Shown: positions 33,193-39,576 of the stretch, piece by piece
Layout: each line of letters begins with the position of its first letter
Position numbering within the stretch: the first letter of the stretch is position 1
Origin: Bacteroidales bacterium UBA4243
GTDB lineage: Bacteria > Bacteroidota > Bacteroidia > Bacteroidales > F082
Reading direction: 5' to 3'
DNA: 61,886 nucleotides
Assembly: GCA_002396205.1 (NCBI GenBank)
Contig: DGXB01000051.1
Coordinates: 1 to 61,886, forward strand
The notes under the pieces: generated by a model
The model's input: the letters and a program-made list of their open reading frames with translations, nothing else
Databases searched by the model: none
Told to the model about the DNA's origin: nothing
Program-made: the position numbers and the translations under genes

Positions 33193-33299
33193 TTGTAGGG
33201 ACACACCGTGTGCGTCCGTAAAAACCGTGTTGGCATTTGCCAATTGCGGACGCATTGACTCCGTCGAATACTGCGTATTTTGATGTGTCCCTGCCACAA
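33193..33299. repeat. Nested inverted-repeat element of about 105 bp
   Basis: Outer arms TTGTAGGGACACAC (33193-33206) and GTGTCCCTGCCACAA (33285-33299); middle arms TGCGTCCG (33211-33218) and CGGACGCA (33247-33254); innermost TGGCATTTGCCA (33231-33242). The nested arms make one long hairpin. It looks like a small non-autonomous mobile or REP-like element. Confidence 0.6.
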
Positions 33300-33344
33300 C
33301 AACAATTCAACAATTCAACATCAAACAATTAAACAACAGAAAAA

Positions 33345-33710
33345 ATGGAAACAATAAAATTCAAAGACCTAACCAAATACGAACTCCCTGAACTGACGCG
33401 CAAAGGCCTCTTCCGCCGCTGCATCTATCAACCCACGCAATCGCCCGTGAGCAAGAAGGAATACTATTTCGCCGCCGACGATTTCACCACCCTGACGGCA
33501 GCCTTGGAACATCGCCACTTCGACCTGACGAAGAAGTTGCACATCCAGCCCGATGGCAACGTGAAGCTCGTCGTGCTTCGGTCGAAAGACGGCAAGTTTG
33601 TGGCGGCGCAGGTGTTCCACTACCAGCCCTTCGAGTTCAGTCCGATGACCGAAATCGTGGTGTTGAAAGAGGACGAAATCGCCTCGTTCGATGCTATGTT
33701 GGGCAAGTAA
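33345..33710 (+). CDS. Hypothetical protein
   Basis: A 121-residue protein with no signal or membrane segment: METIKFKDLTKYELPELTRK, KKEYYFAADDFTTLTAALEH, KLVVLRSKDGKFVAAQVFHY, EIVVLKEDEIASFDAM. It appears to be an alpha/beta soluble protein. No family is recognised. It is on the same strand as the decarboxylase operon but separated from it by an inverted repeat and a promoter. Confidence 0.6.
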   Translation: METIKFKDLTKYELPELTRKGLFRRCIYQPTQSPVSKKEYYFAADDFTTLTAALEHRHFDLTKKLHIQPDGNVKLVVLRSKDGKFVAAQVFHYQPFEFSPMTEIVVLKEDEIASFDAMLGK

Positions 33711-33726
33711 CGGCTTTTTTAAACAA

Positions 33727-33771
33727 GGTACAACAATTCCTTTGGAAACCCCAGAAATTGTTGTACCTTTG
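33727..33771 (+). promoter_or_regulatory. Perfect 12-bp inverted repeat overlapping the mce-mmd promoter
   Basis: GGTACAACAATT (33727-33738) and AATTGTTGTACC (33756-33767) are perfect complements 17 bases apart. The -7 box TACCTTTG (33764-33771) overlaps the right arm, and a TTTG at 33741-33744 sits at the -33 distance inside the loop. A repressor binding here would block the promoter; a terminator for the preceding gene is an alternative, but the T run is short. Confidence 0.65.
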
Positions 33772-33822
33772 CACCGTGATTTCAAAATACGTATTTTTTA
33801 ACAATAAATTATTCGAATAATT

Positions 33823-34239
33823 ATGCAACCATCACACATTGAACACATTGGAATCGCCGTCACAAGCCTCGACGAGAGCATTCCTTTCTTTGAAAAACTG
33901 CTTGGCACCAAGTGCTACGCCATTGAAGAAGTAGCCGACCAGAAGGTAAAGACCGCTTTCTTGCGCTGCGGCCAGACCAAAATCGAGCTTTTGGAACCCA
34001 CTTCGCCCGAAAGCACCATCGCCAAGTTCATCGAGAACAACAACGGTCGCGGCGGCATGCACCACATCGCCTTTGCCGTGGAGAATATCGAAGGCCATCT
34101 TGAGGAAGCCAAGGAATTGGGCATCCGCCTCATCGACCAGGCTCCGCGCCCAGGTGCCGAGGGCTTGAGCATCGCCTTCCTGCACCCGAAATCGACCTTC
34201 GGCGTGTTGACCGAACTTTGCGAAAACAAGAACAAGTAA
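33823..34239 (+). CDS. mce: Methylmalonyl-CoA epimerase
   Basis: A 138-residue vicinal-oxygen-chelate enzyme interconverting (R)- and (S)-methylmalonyl-CoA. Metal-ligand regions: HIEHIGIAVTSLDESIPFFE, QTKIELLEPTSPES, GGMHHIAFAVENIE and PKSTFGVLTELCE. It is the first gene of the decarboxylase operon and feeds the (S)-isomer to MmdA or its reverse in propionate and succinate metabolism. Confidence 0.95.
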   Translation: MQPSHIEHIGIAVTSLDESIPFFEKLLGTKCYAIEEVADQKVKTAFLRCGQTKIELLEPTSPESTIAKFIENNNGRGGMHHIAFAVENIEGHLEEAKELGIRLIDQAPRPGAEGLSIAFLHPKSTFGVLTELCENKNK

Positions 34240-34348
34240 GACGGCGGGACTGCGAGACTACGAGACTGCGAGACACAAATCCTCGAAGTCCCGAAGTCCC
34301 GTGGTCTCGAAGTCAACAATATATAGCATCAATTAAAATAATCTAAAT
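34240..34348. repeat. GCGAGAC direct repeats with partial dyad in the mce-mmdA spacer
   Basis: GCGAGACTACGAGACTGCGAGAC-type repeats are followed by the near-complement GTCCCGAAGTCCCG and GTCTCGAAGTC. A hairpin between the two genes is possible. A similar motif family occurs at 27988-28015 and 19845-19865. Confidence 0.4.
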
Positions 34349-35908
34349 ATGTTAATAGAACAAAAAATCCAGGAATTGCTGGAGAAACGCAATGAGGCCC
34401 GCCTCGGCGGTGGCCAAAAGCGCATCGATTCACAGCATGCCAAAGGCAAGATGACGGCCCGCGAGCGCATCGCCATCCTGCTCGACGAAGGCAGCTTCGA
34501 AGAGACTGACATGTTCGTGACCCATCGCACCGTCGATTTCGGTCTCGACAAGCAACAGTACCTCGGCGACGGCGTCGTCACCGGTCATGGCACCATCGAC
34601 GGCCGCGTCGTTTACGTCTACGCCCAAGACTTCACCGTGTTTGGTGGTGCCTTGAGTGAGACCATGTCGCTGAAAATCTGCAAGGTGATGGACCAAGCCA
34701 TGAAGGTTGGCGCTCCCGTCATCGGCATCTGCGACTCGGGCGGTGCCCGTATCCAGGAAGGCTCACGTTCCCTCGCCGGCTACGCTGAGATCTTCCAACG
34801 CAACATCAACGCTTCGGGTGTCATCCCGCAGATTTCGGCCATCTTCGGCCCTTGCGCCGGCGGCGCCGTGTATTCTCCCGCACTGACCGACTTCATCATC
34901 ATGACCAACACGAACAGCTACATGTTCCTCACGGGTCCGAAGGTGGTGAAGACCGTCATCGGTGAAGACGTTTCGACCGACGACCTTGGCGGTGCGCGCA
35001 TCCACTCGCAGAAGTCGGGCGTGGCCCACTTCGCCGTCGAGAACGAAGAGGAAGGCCTCGGCCTCATCCGTCGCCTGCTCTCCTTCATCCCGCAAAACAA
35101 CATGGAGAACGCCCCGCTCGTGGAGTGCAACGACCCCATCGACCGTATGGAAGACGCTCTGAACCAGATCATTCCTGACAACCCGAACAAGCCTTACAAC
35201 GTGGCCGACATCATCACGGCCATCGTCGACAATGGCGACTTCCTCGAAATCCACAAGAACTACGCCAAGAACATCATCGTCGGCTTCGCCCGCTTCGATG
35301 GCATGTCGGTCGGTATCGTGGCCAACAACCCGGCTTTCTTCGCTGGCGTGTTGGACTGCGACGCCTCGCGCAAGGGCGCCCGTTTCGTGCGCTTCTGCGA
35401 TGCCTTCAACATCCCGATCGTGACTTTGGTCGACGTCCCTGGCTTCCTGCCTGGCACGGGCCAAGAATATGCCGGTATCATCGTCCACGGCGCCAAGTTG
35501 TTGTATGCCTACGGCGAATCGACCGTGCCGAAGGTGACCGTCACGCTGCGTAAGTCCTACGGTGGTTCTCACCTCGTGATGGGCTGCAAGCAGCTCCGCA
35601 ACGACGTCAACTACGCTTGGCCGTCGGCTGAAATCGCCGTGATGGGTGCCAGCGGTGCCGTTGAGGTGCTTGATGGCAAGAAGATCGCCGAGATCACCAA
35701 TCCTGAGGAGCGTGCCGAGTTCGTTGCCCAGAAGGTGGACGAATACACCAAGAAGTTCGCCAACCCGTATGAGGCCGCCAAGTTCGGCTACATCGACGAC
35801 GTGATCGAGCCGCGCAACACCCGTTTCCGTGTCATCCGTGCCTTGCGTACGCTTGAGACGAAGCGCCTCGCCAACCCCGAGAAGAAACATTCGAACATCC
35901 CGCTGTAA
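34349..35908 (+). CDS. mmdA: Methylmalonyl-CoA decarboxylase alpha subunit (carboxyltransferase)
   Basis: 519 residues, normal length. It moves the carboxyl group of methylmalonyl-CoA to the biotin of the carrier subunit. It has the two crotonase-like halves of acyl-CoA carboxyltransferases: QDFTVFGGALSETMSLKICK, DSGGARIQEGSRSLAGYAEI, GPCAGGAVYSPALTDF, and in the second half LVDVPGFLPGTGQEYAGII and SYGGSHLVMGCKQL. It is cytoplasmic and membrane-associated through the beta-gamma subunits encoded next. Confidence 0.96.
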   Translation: MLIEQKIQELLEKRNEARLGGGQKRIDSQHAKGKMTARERIAILLDEGSFEETDMFVTHRTVDFGLDKQQYLGDGVVTGHGTIDGRVVYVYAQDFTVFGGALSETMSLKICKVMDQAMKVGAPVIGICDSGGARIQEGSRSLAGYAEIFQRNINASGVIPQISAIFGPCAGGAVYSPALTDFIIMTNTNSYMFLTGPKVVKTVIGEDVSTDDLGGARIHSQKSGVAHFAVENEEEGLGLIRRLLSFIPQNNMENAPLVECNDPIDRMEDALNQIIPDNPNKPYNVADIITAIVDNGDFLEIHKNYAKNIIVGFARFDGMSVGIVANNPAFFAGVLDCDASRKGARFVRFCDAFNIPIVTLVDVPGFLPGTGQEYAGIIVHGAKLLYAYGESTVPKVTVTLRKSYGGSHLVMGCKQLRNDVNYAWPSAEIAVMGASGAVEVLDGKKIAEITNPEERAEFVAQKVDEYTKKFANPYEAAKFGYIDDVIEPRNTRFRVIRALRTLETKRLANPEKKHSNIPL

Positions 35909-35926
35909 CCGTAAATCCTTGAAACG

Positions 35927-36304
35927 ATGAAACTGTTACAATTTACATTACTGTTGGCTCACGAAGACTGGGTCTACACCAAAGGCTGGATCGTCACCAT
36001 CGCGGGATTCCTCATCGTCATCCTCGCCCTCGCCATCCTTTCGATGATCTTTAGCGGCGTGGCTTCCTATTTCAAGAAGAAAGACGCCCAGAAGAACGAG
36101 GTGAAGGAGGTGAAACCTGCCACGGTGAAGCCTGTCACCAAGCTGGCTGAAGGCGAAATCCCCGCGGAGGTGCAAGCCGCCATCGGTATGGCCCTGTACC
36201 TTACGACCAACCTCCACGACGAGGAGAGCAACGTCATCACCATCGAGCGTCACCAGACCTCGTGGAACGACAAAAATTACGGAGTTAGACACTGGAAACG
36301 TTAA
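35927..36304 (+). CDS. Sodium-pumping decarboxylase gamma subunit (OadG-like)
   Basis: 125 residues with one membrane helix (WIVTIAGFLIVILALAILSM), a Lys/Pro-rich cytoplasmic linker (KKDAQKNEVKEVKPATVKP) and a C-terminal region (EIPAEVQAAIGMALYL, KNYGVRHWKR). This is the OadG/MmdD plan: it links the soluble carboxyltransferase to the membrane pump. It lies 18 bases after mmdA and 11 before the biotin carrier. Confidence 0.88.
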   Translation: MKLLQFTLLLAHEDWVYTKGWIVTIAGFLIVILALAILSMIFSGVASYFKKKDAQKNEVKEVKPATVKPVTKLAEGEIPAEVQAAIGMALYLTTNLHDEESNVITIERHQTSWNDKNYGVRHWKR

Positions 36305-36315
36305 ACTGAACAACA

Positions 36316-36756
36316 ATGAAAAAATTCAAATTCACCATTAGTGGGAAACCATACGAAGTAGAAGTCCAGAACATTGAGGGCAACATTGCCACCGTCAATG
36401 TGAATGGCACCGAATATCAAGTGGAGATGGAAGAGCAGGCCGCTCCTGTGGTGGCTCCCGTGGCCCGTCCGGCTGCCAAGCCCGCCGCAAGCGCCTCGAC
36501 TCAAAGTGCCGCTCCGAAACCTGCCGCCGCCGCTGGTGGCGCGGGCTACAAGATGGCCGCTCCGCTTCCAGGAACCATCATGCAGATCTTCGTCAAGCAA
36601 GGCGACGCCGTCAAGAAGGGCGACAAGCTGCTCATGTACGAAGCCATGAAGATGGAAAACAACCTGCTGGCTGAGGCTGACGGTACCATCACCGCCATCA
36701 ACTGCCGTCAGGGCGACAATGTGCTCCAAGGTGATACTTTAATCGTAATCGGATAA
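36316..36756 (+). CDS. mmdC: Biotin carboxyl carrier subunit of methylmalonyl-CoA decarboxylase
   Basis: 146 residues. A short N-terminal strand region (FKFTISGKPYEVEVQNIEGN) precedes an Ala/Pro linker (APVARPAAKPAASAS) and the biotinyl domain (PLPGTIMQIFVKQGDAVKKG, biotinylated Lys in YEAMKMENNLLAEAD). It carries the carboxyl group from MmdA to the beta subunit. Four bases separate it from the beta-subunit gene. Confidence 0.94.
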   Translation: MKKFKFTISGKPYEVEVQNIEGNIATVNVNGTEYQVEMEEQAAPVVAPVARPAAKPAASASTQSAAPKPAAAAGGAGYKMAAPLPGTIMQIFVKQGDAVKKGDKLLMYEAMKMENNLLAEADGTITAINCRQGDNVLQGDTLIVIG

Positions 36757-36760
36757 GGTC

Positions 36761-38503
36761 ATGTTAGGCAAGAAAAGTATCTACAGAAAACCTGCGGTCA
36801 TCATCGGCTCGTTGGTGCTCCTGATGCTGCTGAACATGCTGGTTGTCAACAACCCGATGTTCGCCACCAAGGTCGCCGACCTCGCGAAGACCGAGCAGGT
36901 GAGCGAGATGACCGCTGAGCAAAGCAACGCCCAGTTGGCCGAAATCGCTGACGCCGTCGTGGCCGAATCGGCAAAGACGGCCGAACTTGGACAACAAATC
37001 GAGAACCTTGACCAACGCGTCACGGCTTTGGAAGGCAAGAACGTCAAGAAAGCCAACGTAGCCCAGGCCGAAGTGAAGGAAATGACGACCAATGAACGCC
37101 TGAAGGAAGGCTTGGGCAACTTCTGGCTGCTCACGGGCTTCCGCAACTGCAAGATCGGTAACCTCATCATGATTCTGGTGGGTATCCTCTTCATCTTCCT
37201 GGCCGTCCGTTTCGAGTTTGAACCCATGCTGCTCATCCCGATCGGAACTGGTATCATCTGCGGTAACATCCCGTTCTTCCAAGGCACTGGTGTCACGCTC
37301 CAAGAAGCCATTGACTTCGCGCAAAACGCCATAGCTTCGGGGGCTTACAGTTTCGACTTGGAGACAGCCAAGGCCATGCTGCTCACCATCTTTGACGGCG
37401 ACGGCAACAAACACATGGTGTTGAGCGAAGCCATCAAACAAGTCGACCACTTGGAGCTGACCAAATACGGATTGGCCGCCACCGAAGTGGAGAACGTGAA
37501 AGCCTTCTTGAACGAAGTGTTCCAAAGCGGTGAGCTGAACCTCCAGACGGGTCTTTACCAGAAGGGAAGCGTATTGAACTACCTCTACTTTGGTGTGACC
37601 TCGGGTGTGTATCCGCCCTTGATCTTTTTGGGCATCGGCGCCATGACCGACTTCTCGTCGCTCATCGCCAACCCGAAGCTGATGATCCTCGGTGCCGCCG
37701 CCCAGTTGGGTGTGTTCCTCACCTTTATCGGAGCCTTGTATCTCGGTTTCAACCTGCGTGAGGCTGGTGCCATCGGCATCATCGGTGGTGCCGACGGTCC
37801 CACCGCCATCTTCCTCTCGTCGCGTTTGGCCAACGGCATGAACGGCACGCGCAACCTCATCGGTCCCATCGCCATTGCAGCCTATTCCTACATGGCTTTG
37901 GTGCCCGTGATCCAGCCGCCCATCATCCGCCTGCTGACCACCAAGGAAGAACGCCTCATCAAGATGCGCGCCCCGCGTATGGTGAACAAGACTGAAAAAA
38001 TCATGTTCCCCGTCGTCGGCCTCATCCTGACCACCTTCATCAGCCCCACGGCCCTGCCGCTGTTAGGAATGCTGTTCTTCGGCAATATCATCAAGGAGTC
38101 GGGCGTGGTGAAGCGTTTGCAAAACACCGCCTCCAATCCTTTGATTGACATCGTGACCATGATTTTGGGTCTCACGGTGGGTGCTTCGACGCAAGCCTCC
38201 GTGTTCCTGACCATGAGTTCCATCGAGATCTTCGTCCTCGGTGCCCTTTCGTTCTGCGTGGCCACCGCTGGCGGTTTGCTCGGTGCCAAGTTCATGAACC
38301 TCTTCTTGAAGGAGAAGATTAACCCGATGATTGGTGCCGCTGGCGTTTCGGCAGTGCCCGATAGCGCCCGCGTCGTCGAAGTGGAAGGCCAGAAGTACGA
38401 CCCGTCGAACCACCTGCTCATGCACGCCATGGCCCCGAACGTCTCCGGCGTTATCGGCTCGGCTGTCGCGGCTGGTGTGATGATGTCGTTCCTGATGATG
38501 TAA
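36761..38503 (+). CDS. mmdB: Sodium ion-translocating decarboxylase beta subunit, with extra N-terminal domain and insert
   Basis: 580 residues against about 410-440 in well-studied OadB/MmdB proteins. Residues about 130-580 are the multi-helix Na+ pump: GNLIMILVGILFIFLAVRFE, GAMTDFSSLIANPK, LREAGAIGIIGGADGPTAIF (the Asp-containing substrate/ion motif) and QPPIIRLLTTKEER. The N-terminal 112 residues add a membrane helix (VIIGSLVLLMLLNMLVV) and a periplasmic coiled-coil-like stretch (AELGQQIENLDQRVTALEGK). A second insert of about 90 residues (172-262) includes AKAMLLTIFDGDGNKHMV. Decarboxylation of carboxybiotin drives Na+ export. Confidence 0.94.
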   Translation: MLGKKSIYRKPAVIIGSLVLLMLLNMLVVNNPMFATKVADLAKTEQVSEMTAEQSNAQLAEIADAVVAESAKTAELGQQIENLDQRVTALEGKNVKKANVAQAEVKEMTTNERLKEGLGNFWLLTGFRNCKIGNLIMILVGILFIFLAVRFEFEPMLLIPIGTGIICGNIPFFQGTGVTLQEAIDFAQNAIASGAYSFDLETAKAMLLTIFDGDGNKHMVLSEAIKQVDHLELTKYGLAATEVENVKAFLNEVFQSGELNLQTGLYQKGSVLNYLYFGVTSGVYPPLIFLGIGAMTDFSSLIANPKLMILGAAAQLGVFLTFIGALYLGFNLREAGAIGIIGGADGPTAIFLSSRLANGMNGTRNLIGPIAIAAYSYMALVPVIQPPIIRLLTTKEERLIKMRAPRMVNKTEKIMFPVVGLILTTFISPTALPLLGMLFFGNIIKESGVVKRLQNTASNPLIDIVTMILGLTVGASTQASVFLTMSSIEIFVLGALSFCVATAGGLLGAKFMNLFLKEKINPMIGAAGVSAVPDSARVVEVEGQKYDPSNHLLMHAMAPNVSGVIGSAVAAGVMMSFLMM

Positions 38504-38531
38504 GGTACACCTTATTAATATTAATCGTATG

Positions 38532-38565
38532 AAAGCCCATTGCAGACCGTTGCAGTGGGCTTTTT
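38532..38565 (+). terminator. Terminator of the decarboxylase operon
   Basis: AAAGCCCATTGCA (38532-38544) pairs with TGCAGTGGGCTTT (38551-38563), with one G-U pair, followed by T. It lies 28 bases past the mmdB stop. Confidence 0.85.
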
Positions 38566-38592
38566 ATATTAGGCAATTTCCAATAACCCAAC

Positions 38593-38670
38593 AAAAGAAA
38601 GCTCCTACGGAGCATAACGCACTGGTTTACTGCAACTTGTCATCAATAGAAAGCTCCTACGGAGCAGGTT
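38593..38670. repeat. REP-like GCTCCTACGGAGC repeat, cluster 1 (two copies)
   Basis: Cores at 38601-38613 and 38653-38665, 52 bases apart, each preceded by AGAAA. The first is followed by ATAACGCA and the last by AGGTTTTA, matching clusters at 43.5 and 60.9 kb. The spacer 38504-38834 holds no gene apart from this and the terminator. Confidence 0.85.
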
Positions 38671-38774
38671 TTACCCTCCCCAATATGATTGATAATCATA
38701 TATATGTATTGTTTTTTGTTCGTGTGAATGCAATAAAAAAAGCCAAAGTTGTTCAGCCCAATAGAAAAAATCAG

Positions 38775-38782
38775 TATCTTTG
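38775..38782 (+). promoter_or_regulatory. Promoter -7 box before the 43-residue barrel remnant
   Basis: TATCTTTG about 50 bases before the ATG at 38835. Confidence 0.6.
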
Positions 38783-38834
38783 CAGTTTATAAAAACTTCG
38801 ATTACTACAACTATTAATTATCAAAATCACTACG

Positions 38835-38966
38835 ATGAAAAAGATTTTACTTTGGCAACTTTCGGCCCTCGGCATCGAATTTGGTGGTGCCCAACTGCGC
38901 GGCTATATTGAGGGCGGCTTTGGTACACAAGGTTTTGCCTTGGTCGGCATCCGCTACAAGTTCTGA
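38835..38966 (+). pseudogene. Deleted outer-membrane beta-barrel protein: first codons joined to last strands
   Basis: A 43-codon open frame. MKKILL looks like the start of a signal peptide, and the rest (IEFGGAQLRGYIEGGFGTQG, FALVGIRYKF) looks like the final beta strands of an outer-membrane barrel, ending in the Phe that the BAM machine recognises. The signal core and most of the barrel are missing, as if by an internal in-frame deletion. A promoter box and a leader of about 45 bases precede it. A genuine micro-protein is the alternative. Confidence 0.45.
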
Positions 38967-39020
38967 TCAGATACGATAACCCTAATTAAAACATTATCAA
39001 TAACTTAAAATCAAATTATC

Positions 39021-39452
39021 ATGAAGAAATTCAGACTCGTTTTGGTGTGCGCCATCGCTTGCCTGTTCATGAGCAGCTGCCACACCTACATCCACAGCAT
39101 GAAGACCCCCAACAGTTATGTTGAGTATCACGCTGAAGACTTCGAACTTTCCGACCAAGTGACGGGCGAAGCCACCGTCACACGCGTTCTCTTCATCGAC
39201 TGGCAGCACCTCTTCGGTACCAAGGAAATCGGTAAGACCTCGTCCGTCGGAACCGTCATTCCTTACATTGGACTGAGCATCCCTGGAGGCGCCAACTACG
39301 CCCTCTACCAACTGATGCAAAAGAACCCGGGCTACGACGTGGTGGTCTATCCTCAAGTGGAAAGCCATCGTCACGCTCCCGTTCTGGGCACCGACATCTA
39401 TTCAAAGACCACCTATAAGGTGACCGCCCGTTTGGGCAAGCTGAAGAAGTAA
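39021..39452 (+). CDS. Hypothetical lipoprotein
   Basis: 143 residues. MKKFRLVLVCAIACLFMSSC is a lipoprotein signal. The mature part has HSMKTPNSYVEYHAEDFELS, TRVLFIDWQHLFGTKE, IPGGANYALYQLMQKNPGYD and VVYPQVESHRHAPVL. The pattern Ala-Leu-Tyr-x-Leu-Met...Gly-Tyr-Asp resembles small TRL-like lipoproteins of Bacteroidales, but the assignment is tentative. It is 54 bases after the barrel remnant and probably shared its transcript. A terminator follows. Confidence 0.75.
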   Translation: MKKFRLVLVCAIACLFMSSCHTYIHSMKTPNSYVEYHAEDFELSDQVTGEATVTRVLFIDWQHLFGTKEIGKTSSVGTVIPYIGLSIPGGANYALYQLMQKNPGYDVVVYPQVESHRHAPVLGTDIYSKTTYKVTARLGKLKK

Positions 39453-39475
39453 TATTCTTCACATTAGGGTAAAAG

Positions 39476-39506
39476 AAGGTCGCTCGTTTGGGCGGCCTTT
39501 TTTTTG
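39476..39506 (+). terminator. Terminator after the lipoprotein gene
   Basis: AAGGTCGCTC (39476-39485) pairs with GGGCGGCCTT (39490-39499) through two G-U pairs, followed by a run of T. Confidence 0.85.
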
Positions 39507-39576
39507 CCTGATTCCGAAAATCACGCGAGAATAAGCGAGAAATCAGTAATTTTGCACGATTTTCAAACCTGTAAAA

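Noticed and set aside
34763..35890. 375-codon reverse-strand frame opposite mmdA
   Set aside because: Antisense of an unambiguous carboxyltransferase gene.
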